NCBI RefSeq assembly: GCF_002775205.1
Contig: NC_036460.1
Location: forward strand, 2,548,056-2,612,055
Origin: Xiphophorus maculatus
Taxonomy: Eukaryota; Chordata; Actinopteri; Cyprinodontiformes; Poeciliidae
Reading direction: 5' to 3'
DNA: 64,000 nucleotides
Both the position numbers and the translations under genes were made by a program. Numbering within the stretch: the stretch's first letter is position 1; each line of letters begins with the position of its first letter. The notes below the pieces were generated by a model, which made no database searches, was not told the origin of the DNA, and saw only the letters and a list, made by a program, of their open reading frames with translations. Positions 13,201 through 27,184 of the stretch are shown in pieces.

Positions 13201-16200
13201 CTAATGGCAGAGAAGCAACTTGTTGCTGCAGGAAAACTGTTTATTCTGTGTTATCGGTGGCTATACTAGCTAGCCTGAGCATTCATGATCAACTGTGCTA
13301 AATGCAGCGTAACAGAGAGTAACGGGGGGGTGAGCAGCACCACAAGGATGGGTGATTGACAGTACTAAACCCGGCCTCTGGCACAGATTGGTTGTTTCTA
13401 GCACTGAGAGAAGATTTGCTTGATTTTTTTTATTTTTATTTTTATGCATTTATTTTTTCACAGATTCTCTGTTTTATGCCATACTGTCACAACAGTTTCA
13501 ACAAATATGTAACAATATCTTTATTCATAAAAGTTACATATTGCAGTTTAATAAAACTTACCTGAATCAGTAACTCTACAAAAGTAATTTGGAAATTTAA
13601 AAAAAGTAACCTTCAAATTTTGGCTAAAGTAAATCTTTACAGAGTAATTTTTATAAGTTGTTGTAAAATAATGGCCTGTAAATTCTGCAGCGTTTCAGAG
13701 AGGATCCTATTATTTCTGGAAAATAGTCCAGCAGTTTATTTACTAATTATTATTAAATTAACTCCATTATGTTTCCAGTATTGTTACAAACTTAAGTTAA
13801 GTTTGCATTAACTTTGTCCTTGATTTGTTTTTAATCTGCTTTCCTTCACACAGATGTTTGAAGTTTCTTGGATCTCGCCACCCAACACTGGTGTTGCCGC
13901 TGGTTCCCGAGCTGCTCAGCACTCACCCGTACTTCGACACACCGGAGCCTGACATGGACGACCCAGCCTGTATCTTTCATACCCCAGAAATTTATTTAAA
14001 GGGGCAGTAATATGTAAAATCGACTTTTTTTTAGCTTTTCATCGTGTTATAATGTCTTTATCAAAAACACACCTGAAGTCTTTCTTTGATTCTTTCATCC
14101 ATGTTTGAGAAATCCTTTCATCTCCATGGCAACCATTCAGCAGTGCAAAACACCTGGATGGACCTAGCCCCGCCTTCAGGCCTCACAGAGTAGCATTCCC
14201 CCACTCAGCTCCTTCAGACTAGCCAGCAGAAATTAGTAAACACCTGGTGGGACTGCATCAGCTGAGCTCATTATGAAATCTACTTCTCAGTACCACGCTG
14301 GTCAAAACGTTAAAGGGTTTAGAAAGGAGCCATGTTGGGACTTTCTGACGGCAGAGTTTCTTAAAGAGACAGGCCTAATTTCTAGGTGATAAAACAGGAA
14401 GTAAAATTTCTTTTAAGTCATATGTGATATGAAATGGCTCAGAAAACGCATAACTCTGCCCCTTTAATGTGAGTAAAAAGCACAGAGGAACAGAAACCAG
14501 TGTGGTAATATTCAAAATGTACTTTATGAGAAGAAAGTTTAGTTTTTTAATACTTTCCTCAATATTTTAATTTTTCTGCCTCTGCAGAGCTGTTACAGTG
14601 TTTTTTATGCCACAGGGTTTATGTCGCAGAGTTGATCTGAGTGAAATCTGTTTGTCCCTCTTGACTCATGTGATCGATCTCAGACATCGCGGTTCTGGTT
14701 TTGGTGTTCAACGCCGCCAAGTCGTGTCCCACCATGCCGGCGCTGTTCTCCGACCACACCTTCAGGCACTACGCCTACCTGAGGGACAGCCTGTCGCACC
14801 TCGTTCCCCCACTCAGGGTGAGAAATGATGACAAACAGCCTAACAGTTTCTCTCTATTTTCATGCAAATCACCTCGCATTACGTTTTATTTAAAACTTTT
14901 TAAAGACTTTGGTAGGTGTGAACCTTTAGTTCCCATAAATCAAGAATAAGCTGCCTTAGAGCATCTCATTTAAGCTTATTTTTATAACGGAGGTAAAAAT
15001 GACACTCACCTTCCAGAATGTTTACTTATTTTCATTAAAATCTTTTAGCAAGTAATGTTTAACACATCCTGCAGAAAATTTAAAGTAGTTTTGTTGTTTC
15101 ACACTGGAAATAAATAAGGAAATACAGGATTTTACCCTCAAAAAACAGTTTGCAGGCATTTTTCAAGAGATTATGTTCACTTTAGAAAAATATTTTAACT
15201 CTGTTGAGCAACTGGAGCAAAGTTTTACTAATTGATTAATCACTTAATCGTTAGAAAAATCGATTAATTGCTAATTGATGATTAATTTACTAAACAGATA
15301 AAGAAAATGAACACATTCTGCAGATTTTTCATTTAAGTGCTCATGTTTTTTTTAAAACATGATTAGAAATGCATAAAAATGCAAATGAAAAAACAATCCA
15401 ATTAATTTTTAACATAATAAAATCAACATTTAATTGCCTAAAATGCTATAACACCATTCCTTTAATGTATGCTTATTAATTTAACATTTTGAAGCTAAAA
15501 GTATGATTCTTGAGGAGTTTTGGGTAGAACATATTTACAGAATAAAGGTTTGTTTTTTTATTTTCAATGCAAAATGTATGTATGTTTTGTACAGTTTTGG
15601 CTTAATTAATGCTCTGGATGTGGTGTTCTTTCAGCAAGTGTTTTTTTTGTTTTGTCTGTATACTCTGGTTAGTGAATAATTGATTACTAAATTAGTTGTA
15701 GATTAATCATGACTAATCTGATTGATTGTGTCAGTGCTATGTGGAACTAGAACTTGTACTAAATGAGACATTTCCTGTAACTGTTTGCTTCAGTTGCCCA
15801 GCAGGAAGCAGGTTTACAGTCTAGACTCCGTGGACTCAGGATGCGGTTCTGGTTCGGTGGAGTCGGCCAAACTCTTCCTCCAGCAGAGTCTCAACAGGGT
15901 CAGCACCATCCAGAACTTGGAAACACCTGGAGCGCAGGACCTGTTGAACTTCACAATACGGTAAACATCGCACTGGAAGTAGGACAGGAGGGAATAAAGT
16001 TCAATGTTAAAAAATGTGGTCAAACTCTGAAAATGCTTTTGAAAAAAAACAGTCTTAGCATCACTCTGTTGAGGAGGAAACTGCTGAAATGTCTAAAGAT
16101 TCATGATTTTATGAATCATAAAATGCAGCACCAATAAAAAGTGAGGCAGTGTTGTGGTCTGGAGTTGCTCAAATGTTCTTGGAAACATTCAGGAACATGT

Positions 16201-19200
16201 CAGTAAAGGAGCTCATCTGAATTTTTGTTCCCATGATTAGATTATTGCTTTTACTTCCTGTTTGCACAGATGCATTTAAACAGGACAAAGTTAAGATTTA
16301 TTAACCTCAGTTATTTAGAGGACTTTAACAAACATACAAAATAATCATCTATAGTCTTGAATGGAGTTAAATTTTACCCCAAAGACAATCTTTGAGATTC
16401 ACTTAAAAATACTTAGATTAATAGTTTTAGATTAAAATTAGCTCCATTCGATTAATTTATAACGGCCGCTTAGACCTTCTTTTAGTGTTGTAGTTTGGCC
16501 GCCATCCAGCAGAGGGAGCCGCCGGTCATTCTTTAAAGCGGAGCCGTCGAGACAGACACAAAGATGGCGGCGGGATCACGTAAAGTAAAACGATCCAAAC
16601 AGAGTCCGGTTTGGGATGGAAAATGCATTTTATGCGCCTCTGATGTGAAATATAAACACTCAGTAAGTTTCTTGTGTCATCACCTCTCATTCAGTCGAGC
16701 TGCAAGATGGAGCAGAGTCAACTTTCCAGCTAAAATTAGCTGATTTACTACCGCGGTGATGATGTGATGCTAGAGAGCGGAGGTCACAGCAGAATAAATT
16801 TAACACGATGGAAAACAAATATGATGACGATAAAAACGGTTGATTTTGAGGGCTGTCAGGACTTATTGGACTTCATGGACAAAAGTGTTAACATTCCTTT
16901 CAAGAGTAACCACAGACGGTACTTCTGCATGAATGCAGTGTTAAGTGTTTCACATTTGATTATTTGTATCTTTTTCTATTCAGCAAACGATTTCCTATTT
17001 GAGTCAGTATTTAACCCTGCTAACAAATAAATATTTTTAAAAATATGATGATGTTCTTATTTTTTAAAAAATTCATCATATTACAAAAAAGGCCCGTCAT
17101 GTTACGGAAAGACGGTTGTCCCAAAAGAAAACCCAAATTTTTAAGAAAATGGCTTCTCATCAGTTAATTTTTAGTTGATAAAATCAATCATTAAACGAAC
17201 TTATTAATTGATAATGTGCATGGATTTTTGTGACCTTGTCGTTTTTATTTCAACAGAGATCTGCAGCGGCTGGGTGAGCTGCAGACTGAGCTTGCTGGAG
17301 CTGCTGATTTCTGTGCTACATACCTGCGCTGTCAGCTGCTGCTCATGAAGGTAGCATGCGCCCCCTTTTTATTATTACCTGGATTTCCTGCAAGAGAACT
17401 AATTTCAGAGTAAAACTCTTTAAAAAATAATTTATTTTTGTTCAGGCCCTGCAGGAGAAGCTGTGGAACATGGCCGTCCCTCTCTGCCTGAAACAAAACG
17501 TCACTGCTACAGCTGCAGCTCAGCAGGTAAACACGCAAACTTAAGATTGAAATACATATCATAGCCTTAAAACAGTTCATTAGTCTGTTTTTCTGTAGAT
17601 TTTAGAGGAAACCTACAAGCTGGAGTTTCTGTACAGCAGTCTGGAAAGCAGGGAGGTGGCGACCATACACCATGTTCGCCTTCAGGCCAAAGCCTTGCAG
17701 CTGGTCCTGACGGCCCGAACCAGACCAGGGTCGGTACAGAAACACACAGCGCTCAGCCGCTGTTTGTGCAGAGTTTTCACCCAGCTGTCACTTCTCCTTA
17801 GGTTGGATCTTCTCATCAGCAGCTGTGAGAAGTTCCTGCAGGAGATCGAGTCTTTTCAGAGGTAATTTAGTCTGTTAGTGTATTTTATTGTATAATTAGC
17901 CATTAATCAGTGTTTTTAGAGCTTCTGAGAGGCTATTTTAGATTGCTAGCTGTAGTAACTCAGTGGCTTGCCGCCTTTCTGCTCCCTCAGGATGTTCCTG
18001 ACAGAGCTACCCCACCTCCAGGACAGCTTTGTGGACAAACTTTTGGAGATCATGCCGCGGCTCTTGTCTTGTAAACCTGTGGAGCTGGTGAAGATTCTCC
18101 AGACGACACTGAGACAGAGCGGCCTGCTGCAGCTCAGGCTACCTGAACAGGTAAAATAATAACCAATCAGACAGTTTCTACAACACAAAGCAGATCTAAT
18201 ACCAACATATTTTCATATTTGTGTAACAGATCCATCGCGCCACAGCCACCATCATCGAGCCAACAGGCGAGTCGGACAACCCGCTGAGGTTCACGTCCGG
18301 CCTGGTGGTGGCGCTGGACATCGACGCCACGCTCGAGCACGTCCAGGATCCCCAGGATAAGGTCAAAGTTCAGGTGAGCTTTACCTTAAATTTAAAGAAT
18401 GCTGCTGATTGTTTCATACTTTGTTTTACCAGAATGTTCTGGGTGCAAATATTAGCGATTCACTGCAAAAAGAACTTCTTCTTACCAAGTATTTTTCTCT
18501 AGTTTCTAGTGCAAATATTTTAGTTCTCTTAAAATAAGACAAAACTAACTTACAAGTAACTTTTCAGCAAGATATAGGAGCTTGTTTTAAGTGAATAATT
18601 CTTTGATATTGATAAATAAAAAATAAGTACAAGTTCCACTGGCAGATTATTTCACTGATGACATTTTCCCCACATTTTACATGAAATAATCTGCCAGTGG
18701 AACTAGTACTTTTTGTAAAGTACTAGTTTCCTGTTGATAGTAAACAACTCGTTCCTATTAAAGGAACTAAAAGACAGGATCGTTTTTTTAGCTTTACATC
18801 ATGTTATAATGTTACTCCCTGAAGTGTTGTTTTGATTCTTTCATGCATTTTTGAGAAACCCTTTAATCTCCATGGCAGCCATTCAGCTGTGCAAAACACT
18901 TGGGTGGACCTAGCCCCGCCTTCGAGATGCAGCTCCGCCCCACTCAGCTCCTTCAGACTAGCCAGCAGCAATTAGCAAACACCTGGTGAAACTGTGAATC
19001 AGCTGAGCTCATTATAGGAGCTACTTCTCAGTGAAACGTTGGTAAAAACCTTTAAGGGGTTGATAGAGGAGCCATGTTGTGAGGACGTCCTGAAGGTGGA
19101 ATTTCAGAAAGAGCAGGAGTTTTTAAAGAGCCAGAGGTCAAATTTTAAGTTGTTAAATTACAAAGCCAGATTTCTTTTAAGTCGTATGTGATATATATAG

Positions 19201-20561
19201 CAGTTTTATAACAACTAATATGCCACCGTGTGCCTGGAAAACACAAGTTCTGCCCCTTTAACACCAAACTTCTTCTGCAGCATGTGTTAAAAGCTTCAGC
19301 TAAAATGAACCTTCATGAGACGCTGACTCACTCTGGCATCAGCTTACTTACAAACCTGCCAAACGCCGGGAGGGCAAACTAATTCTAGTAGCTTGAGTTG
19401 TGATTCACGCCAAGTTACAGGCAAATGAGGAAAAAGTGCAGTCACATTTGATGCTTTTTGTGAGAACATGGGGCTTTTTTTTCCTAGAATAAAATCACTT
19501 ACATGTTTTTGTTGACTTTGCAAAATGTGATGTGGGCTGTCTTATAAAAATCTACTAAGTTTTATATTTCCAAATATTTTTTTTAACAGATGACCAGGAT
19601 TTCTATCTATTCTGACAATTAATTGGATAAAAAATTAATTTAAATGTTTTAAACATGCAAGTAAACAATTCAGTTCATTTTTTGAACAAGAAAATAAACA
19701 TTTTATGCAATAAAAGCATTTCTTTAGTGATCATCTGTAGCTAAAAATACTCAGTAATGAGAAAAGCTAATCCATTTCTGGTTGACTTAACACCAGTTTA
19801 TGTATCCATTAAATTATTTTTGCATTAACCAGTTTGGACAGCAGAAGGTGATTAATAGATTTTTTTTTATTTATGAAATTTGAACCAGATGAAGCTAAAA
19901 CTATACGTTTAGAGGAGTTCTAGGTAAAACATATTTACAAAGGATTTTTTAAAATGTAAAATGTATAATTTTTGAGTCTGCATACTCCAGTTACTAAATT
20001 AGTTGACGATTATTTCAATGATTGATTTAATCACGATTGATTGTTTTAGCTCTACTCATAGAATCGGCCACCTGGAGGTTTGTTGATGTCAATAGTTTCA
20101 GTACAAATTTTTTTGTGTGGCTCTGTCGGATTTTGCATATTTAAACCTTTATCGGTTCTTTCAAACATTACTCACAGGTCCTGTATCCAGACGGCCAAAG
20201 TCATGTGATCCATCCCAAACCGGCAGACTTCAGAAAGCCGGGACCGACCAGACACCGGCTCATCACCCAGGTTTACCTCTCTCACACCGCCTGGACGGGT
20301 CAGTACAACCAACCGCTTAAAGCTCCTCACGCTGACCTTCAGCTAACATGATGGCCTTGACTTTCCCCAGAGCCTTCACAAGTCGAGGTGCGCCTCCTGC
20401 TGGCCTACAGCTCCTCTTCATCCTCTCCGTCTTCATCCAACAAGTCTGGATGGAGCGACAGCATCGACGGCCTCCCACCAGCAGAGGCCGCCGTCGAAGG
20501 AACGATCCCGTTCAGCAAGCCTGTCAAAGTCTACATCATGCCCAAACCTGCACGAAGATAA
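4210..20561 (+). CDS. ints4: Integrator complex subunit 4, complete 24-exon gene
   Basis: Scaffold of the Integrator cleavage module, which holds the INTS9-INTS11 endonuclease for snRNA 3' processing and termination of paused Pol II transcripts in the nucleus. Coding exons: 4210-4263, 5566-5760, 5857-5974, 7875-7981, 8066-8180, 8649-8734, 8830-8880, 9363-9451, 10637-10757, 10840-10911, 10992-11166, 12389-12594, 12666-12808, 13854-13969, 14684-14817, 15794-15960, 17257-17350, 17446-17526, 17599-17729, 17802-17861, 17991-18150, 18230-18373, 20178-20298, 20371-20561. All phases join, giving 976 codons plus stop, against roughly 960 residues in mammals. The N-terminal half is alpha-helical HEAT-type repeat (for example the [10 protein letters not shown] and F-N-D-E-I-E-E-V-R segments in exon 12). 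The C-terminal region ends [14 protein letters not shown]. Exons 16 and 24 carry Ser-rich stretches, exon 24 having a near-pure Ser run. Introns are loaded with transposons. The exon 5 donor (gtctga) is weak. Confidence 0.95.
5975..7830. mobile_element. Nested transposons in ints4 intron 3
   Basis: The outer layer is repeat family A (5975-6112 and 7659-7825), marked by agtaagagtagaaatacttc and matching 23548-23975, 39775-40020 and 57985-58290. Inside it is a ~1.5-kb DNA element (6113-7658) whose ends, taggactgggcgat and the inverse atcgcaacaggccta, are imperfect terminal inverted repeats. A further block (about 6759-7470, with ends gttcacactacatgat and gatcgtgtcgtgtg) may be a third insertion. 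No transposase frame is seen, so these are non-autonomous or decayed. Confidence 0.6.
8190..8374. repeat. 12-bp minisatellite in ints4 intron 5
   Basis: About fifteen tandem copies of a 12-bp unit of the form gaccgtacatcc / aaccgtacatcc, with scattered g/a and c/t changes. Because the unit is a multiple of three without stops, it stays open in several frames on both strands, which produces misleading repeat 'proteins'. It begins only about 10 bp after the exon 5 donor at 8181. Confidence 0.9.
9497..10475. repeat. Repeat family G with inserted fold-back copy 2
   Basis: The block opens with ggtgtcaaactcgaggtgcagg and closes with an inverted gtttgacactg. It resembles other 'gtgtccaaagtg' blocks at 46543-46875, 48262-49055, 56857-56900 and 63528-63712. 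Within it lies fold-back family C copy 2 (9568-9917). It occupies ints4 intron 8. The element class is not determined. Confidence 0.45.
11234..11881. mobile_element. Non-autonomous DNA transposon family F, copy 1
   Basis: The element is bounded by ttaaagggggcctattat and the inverse ataatgggtctcctttaa, terminal inverted repeats of about 18 bp with a few mismatches. A second copy with ttaaagatgacctattatgc and gcataataggtcacctttaa ends lies at 45434-46914. The internal sequence has no transposase frame. It lies in ints4 intron 11. Confidence 0.65.
12972..13550. mobile_element. MITE family D with aaagctgcagt termini
   Basis: The ends are taaagctgcagtctgtaact and, inverted, agttacatattgcagttta, giving terminal inverted repeats of about 20 bp over a ~580-bp element with no coding capacity. 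This is a miniature inverted-repeat element in ints4 intron 13. Confidence 0.65.
13997..14467. mobile_element. MITE family E, copy 1
   Basis: Terminal inverted repeats ttaaaggggcag and ctgcccctttaa bound a ~470-bp non-coding element in ints4 intron 14. A second copy at 18757-19262 in intron 22 shares the internal tggacctagccccgccttc and ctccttcagactagccagca segments, confirming one family. Confidence 0.75.
15173..15740. repeat. Repeat family B, copy 1
   Basis: Interspersed repeat rich in attaatcgattaat, with the internal markers gagttttgggtagaacatat and gtacagttttggcttaatta. Five further copies lie at 19575-20056, 22136-22750, 41243-41640, 50066-50505 and 51287-51725. No coding frame is seen. 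The class is undetermined, and the TAATCG-rich ends suggest inverted termini. Confidence 0.65.
16425..17217. repeat. Repeat family I, copy 1
   Basis: The core tagtttggccgccatccagc at 16491-16510, with downstream agatggcggcgg, recurs at 26560-27005. The outer parts carry attaatcg-type sequence in inverted orientation. Located in ints4 intron 16. Non-coding. Confidence 0.6.
18463..18775. repeat. Fold-back repeat family C, copy 3
   Basis: The two arms are near-complementary: ccactggcagattatttcac and its inverse gaaataatctgccagtgg flank a short centre at about 18660-18680. This is the clearest view of the family's palindrome. It lies in ints4 intron 22, directly before MITE family E copy 2. Confidence 0.65.
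18757..19262. mobile_element. MITE family E, copy 2
   Basis: Second copy of the ttaaagg...ccccttta element described at 13997-14467, with the 5' end diverged and the 3' end ctgcccctttaa intact. It carries gaaagagcaggag, a motif also found in the large inverted repeat at 60473-61164. Confidence 0.65.
19575..20056. repeat. Repeat family B, copy 2
   Basis: Same markers as 15173-15740: gaggagttctaggtaaaaca, then ttactaaattagttgacgat and attaatcacgattgatt. It ends about 120 bp before ints4 exon 23. Confidence 0.6.
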
Positions 20562-20759
20562 CCGGACCCCAAATCTACGAGACACTGCTTCAGATCTGAC
20601 TGGATTTTTAAAGCGCAGATGGAAATATTTTTATTTGGATGGAATTTTGTTTTTCACTTCACAAACGTTTGGAAAGCATATTGATTTTATTGGTTTTCAT
20701 GTAATCAAACAGGCAGAAATACACTTTCATATCAGCGTTTCACAGCATTTCACTGATTT

Positions 20760-21230
20760 AATAAAACACATAAGCACCATTTCGAATGTTTTAGACACTG
20801 TTGGTGCTGCAGGCTGTTAGAAATACATTTCTATAAAAGTTCATGTTTTGATTTTGAAGTTTGAAGCATCTCAGCTGAAGTTTAATGAACTTCAGAGCTT
20901 CAAAACTCAACTGTATTTAAGTGCAGTAGAGTTAACTGACTTAAGTTAGTTCTCCCACTTCTTCAGATTTAACGACTGGCGTCAATCGTCTGTGCTGTTA
21001 TCGATTTTAAGATAAAAGTTTCCAGAAGTCACCAGAGATCAACTTGCCCCCCGAAAATCATATTTGTTTGATTTTGTAAATGTGGACTGGCTAGTTGACC
21101 TTTGATGACTTCTTGAAATATTTATTAATAGCTTTAAAATGGTAGTGGCACAACCATGTGGCACCAATTTTGCTTAAGTTGAAGAAGGTTGGAGGCCCAA
21201 CTTTACTCCTGTAAATTCGGTGTAAATAAA
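20760..21230 (+). terminator. ints4 polyadenylation signals
   Basis: AATAAA hexamers occur at 20760-20765 and 21225-21230, 200 and 665 bp after the ints4 stop. The distal one lies just 97 bp from the aamdc stop codon on the other strand, so the 3' ends of the two convergent transcripts may overlap. Confidence 0.5.
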
Positions 21231-21326
21231 AACTGATTTAACCTTCTATCCAGGTATGAGATGCAGTATTAGGGCCAGGGAACAGTGCTCCGTTAAACAT
21301 GTTTAATCGCGTCCAGGGAGGCGGAA

Positions 21327-23423
<2,097 letters not shown>

Positions 23424-23547
23424 TCAACAAGGCTGGAAGACAATAACAAGTATTCAATAATGTAACTAACAAACAGAAAACACACAGTTCAACCAAAGAA
23501 AAGGTACAGACACTCTTAGGAGCTTTTTTCAAAACTGTTTAGGTCAG

Positions 23548-23975
23548 AGGTCGCCAGAGTTAGGTAGTAACTAATTACAATTACTTGAGTAACTTGTTGG
23601 AAAAAATTTACTTTTAGGAGTATTTTTACTATGCCATACTTTTTACTTTTAACTTGAGTAATTTCATTATGAAGTATTTCTACTCTTAGTTGAGTTAGAT
23701 TTCTGGATTTTCTACCCACTGAATGAAAAACAAACATTTTTAAACCAAAACTTCACCAGACAGACACACACCTGCAGTTTTTGTTAAAGTTTCAAATGTT
23801 TCATTTGGAAAGAAACTGATTTGGAATTTTTTTCTTTTGTCTGATTTTGTTATTTTTCTAATTTTGTTATTTATAGTTTTGGCTCTTGCAAAACCAAAAT
23901 TTCCACATAACTTTATATTTTGGTTCAAGAGTAGTGCTACTCTTACTTAAGTATAATTTCTGAGTACTCTGCCTG
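23548..23975. repeat. Repeat family A, inverted copy
   Basis: Contains attatgaagtatttctactc and gtagtgctactcttacttaa, matching 39775-40020 and 57985-58290 and the inverse of 7662-7825. Lies upstream of the aamdc coding start, in its first intron. Confidence 0.6.
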
Positions 23976-24987
23976 CCTCTCAGGCTCACATTTGCTATCT
24001 AGGCTCTCCAAAGTGGCTCATAATAACCTTCAACTGTAATGTTATAAAACTAAATAATGGTTTGATATTTAAACTGGAATAGGAAATGCTTTTATGTCAA
24101 ATCTGCAAAGAATTTGAACATGAAAATGACAATAGGAGCTCCTAGAATATTTTTAATATGAGGCTGAAATGGATGTCCTTATTAAATAAATGTTTTATTT
24201 TGGAACATGTAAGTAATACCTACCTTCCCACTTATTACATAAAAACATACCTCTCACAATAGAAAACAATTAAGCACAATAACTATACAACCAAATAGCT
24301 GGCACATTTTAAAAAGAATGAGAAGAAGCATGGCTTCCCTTTTAATTGTTTTAACCAAAACATTTAAGAAATTATATAAAATATTTAAAATTTCAGATTC
24401 TATACCATAAAAAGTGAAATTTATCAGTATTGCTATATGAAATATCAAAGCAAAAACTACTTTCTATTGAAGAAATACTATCAAATGAAAAATTATCCTC
24501 CCAAAAATCTTTTGTTCGCGTGAATTTAAGTATAACTGCCTTTCATTACTAAAACAGCAGAAATAGGTGAGATTTCTTTCAAGAGAACCAGATTAATGAA
24601 ATTAAAACAATGAACTGATTCCCTCCTCCTCCCTTACCTGAGTCTATCTGGGTCTCATGTTTTCATTGATCCAAAGCAAAAAGATGCAATATTAACACTC
24701 TAAAGTCAGTATTTGTTTATCTATTATTAAGTTTTACCTGAATTAGCGTTTAGTTTACAAAAGATCTATTTTTTTAACATGAATTATCTTTCCGAAAGGT
24801 CGTGTAGATTTTCATGTAAACTTGTTTTAGGATTAAGGGGAAAAATAGCTCTTTAGATTATAAATATCGCAGATCTCCAATACAGGCGATTTTAGGGAGC
24901 AAAAACAAGACAACCTTCTTCTATGACAGCAAACAGCCTAAAAAGTTGCTAGGAAACCGAAACTGTTGTAAATAAAACTTTAACTCA

Positions 24988-25070
24988 CCGTTTAACACCA
25001 ACAGCGACAGTTCGACTCTGAAGTTGGAGTTAAAGGTAAACTGTGGAGACGTCCTGAGTTGTAAACAACA
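24988..25070 (-). other. Probable aamdc 5' untranslated exon
   Basis: On the minus strand a good donor (gtgagtt, at 24987) follows ttggtgttaaacg. The matching acceptor before the coding exon is cttccag near 23442. This would place the aamdc transcription start near 25.0-25.1 kb. No transcript evidence; the 5' limit is a guess. Confidence 0.4.
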
Positions 25071-26117
25071 CGTAAATCAGCCTTGTTATTGAGTTAAACC
25101 CCCAACACAACCCTTGTGGCATATTTTTAATTAAATGGAGGCTGCGCCCTCTGGTGGATGGGGGGACAACTGCAACAGACCCGAAAACATGTAATGTCTA
25201 TTTTTATTTCGTTAGGGTTCATTTAGCTGAGCCACTGTCTCGGCTTTTGGTCGCAACTTAAGTCTCAGGTATCCTAATAACTCTTAGGTCCCTCTCTACT
25301 ACGTTTTAATGATCTAATTAAGCTTAAGACTGTTAAGTTTAACCTCATACCGATGATGTAATTTAACCGTTAGGAAGCACAAGCTAATTAGCATAGCACA
25401 GTTAAGCAACAACGCAATATGAAGCGCTTTACGTCACTGAACATAAATCTAAAGCGATTTACCACATAAATTCAAACTAAAAATTATTTCCAGTTTAACT
25501 TATTTAAAATGTCCAAGTTAAGATATATAAATGGTAACAACTCTATTTCAAATATTTAACCATTTCTAATTTTTAGCACCGTGGTAAATTTCATATGCGT
25601 TCATTTTTACAATTCACGTCAGTTCAGAATATTAATATAGCATCAATTCAATTGTTTAAGTCATCTTAAGCAAACAAAAAAAAGTTAATTTAATGAGGTC
25701 ATACAGCCATTTCCAATGATCCTTTTTAATTCAGTCAAGTTCAATTCACTTTTGAAATTGGTTAGTTTTTATTTTAATTAATTTAATTGAAACTCTGACA
25801 CTGTATTGAGCAAAATAAAAATTTACTTTACATTCCCTCTAAAAACAGAAATGAATGCATAAATGAGACTCGAGGATCCTTTGGTCTTATTTATTTTCGT
25901 ACAAAAGAAAAATCTGCTTACAAATTATTCAAGTTTACATACAAGAAAAATTCATTTAGTTTTAATCTGGAGAAGATGATGCATCAGAGGAAACTCCCCT
26001 CAGCTGGTCCACGTCTGCTTTGATCTGCATCTGAAAAATATTAAATAAAAATTCAGCTCTTCAGCATTTGAGTTTCTACATTTCTGATGCGCCAGGTTTC
26101 CTGCATGTTTGCAGGCG

Positions 26118-26246
26118 TCATGTCCCCAGTGAGTCCTCTACAAACGCTGCTGCAGAGGCTCACTGGGGTGGGTTTTGATTTCTGGTCAAGTCCACAGCAA
26201 GTCAGGAACACCGGATCCTGAAAGCCTTGGTATATGACCAAACTGG
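26118..26246 (-). ncRNA. H/ACA snoRNA candidate 4
   Basis: Read on the minus strand. Hairpin 1 has the base stem tttggtc/gaccaga and an inner perfect cagga/tcctg stem. The H box aaatca follows. Hairpin 2 has a 10-bp ccccagtgag/ctcactgggg stem with an inner cctct/agagg. ACA then follows, three bases from the 3' end. The length of ~129 nt is normal. It lies in the last intron of the host with its 3' end 88 nt from the acceptor. The rRNA or snRNA target was not determined. Confidence 0.75.
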
Positions 26247-26441
26247 ACAGAATGTAACAAACATGCAACTTCAGAAACTCACCTGTGACACAGAATCCCT
26301 GTTCAAACTTCACCTTACAGCATACATGCTTCAGTTGAACCCTGGAGAAAAAAACCAAATAAGACATCAAATATCTCAACAATCTTATCCAAAATATTAA
26401 AAGAAAGAATACAGAAGGGATGCAAACAATTGCCATCAATA

Positions 26442-26518
26442 GAATAGAATAGAATAGAAGTACTTTATTCATCCCAGCAGGGAAATTACTTCATGTCTGC
26501 AAGCAGCCAGCTGTGCCG
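26442..26518. repeat. (aatag)n with SINE-like tail
   Basis: Short aatagaatagaatag run followed by tactttattcatcccagcag and ggaaattact. Related inverse sequence is at 44235-44272 and a relic at 28650-28690. This is a widespread fish repeat tail, here in a snoRNA-host intron. Confidence 0.5.
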
Positions 26519-26559
26519 GCGCCAAAACAAAAAAAGTTTATTAAAATGAGTCCAAATGG

Positions 26560-27005
26560 ATTAACTAATAAGGTCTGCTTAGTTATTCTTTCAGGGTTGT
26601 AGTTTGGCCGTCATCCAGCAGAGGGCGCCGCTGGTCATTCTCAAAGCGGAGCCGACCGTTATAAAAAAAACCCAACAAAGATGGCGGCAGGAATATTGCA
26701 GAACGGAAAGGGGTAACGGTCCGAACAGAGTCCGTTATATGATGTAAAATGCCCTTTATGAGTTTCTGTTAGAAATAAACACTCAACTCCTCAAGTTTCA
26801 CCTTAATGTCGCTCATTCAGGTCCGTGACGAAGCAGCGGCAAAAACTATTGATGTGCTACTATGGAGTTTAATAATCTGAGAAAACCCATAATGTTCCGT
26901 TTATTCAGTCAATATTTTACACAGCTGACACAAAATGTTAATTTAATGATTTTTAATGAAATCTTTCAATTTATTGAAAGATTCAAATCAACTTATTAAT
27001 CGATC
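26560..27005. repeat. Repeat family I, copy 2
   Basis: Second copy of the 16425-17217 element, with core gtagtttggccgtcatccag, then agatggcggcag. It ends within about 40 bp of the 3' end of H/ACA candidate 1. Confidence 0.6.
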
Positions 27006-27045
27006 ATTTGCACCCTCGCATGCAGGTTTTCCTAGTCAAGCGTTT

Positions 27046-27184
27046 GGTTGTTTCAGCCATTATTCCAGGACTCCCAACATGGGGAGCTGGGAGACCAACG
27101 ATGCCTGACGCTGAGTTTTTTCTTGCACTGCTATTTAAACAAACCAGCTGATGAAACAACTGGCTGCAGACACCGCAGTGCTGC
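27046..27184 (-). ncRNA. H/ACA snoRNA candidate 1
   Basis: On the minus strand hairpin 1 closes with gcactgc/gcagtgc and has an inner ccag/ctgg. The H box agaaaa follows. Hairpin 2 closes with ctcagc/gctga and has an inner ctccca/tgggag stem. ACA then precedes the last three bases. Length ~139 nt. It is a paralogue of candidate 2 in the adjacent intron, sharing tctgcagccag, gcatcgttggtct and gagtcctgg around the guide pockets. Its 3' end is ~700 nt from the next acceptor because repeat family I copy 2 and a SINE-like tail lie between. Confidence 0.78.
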
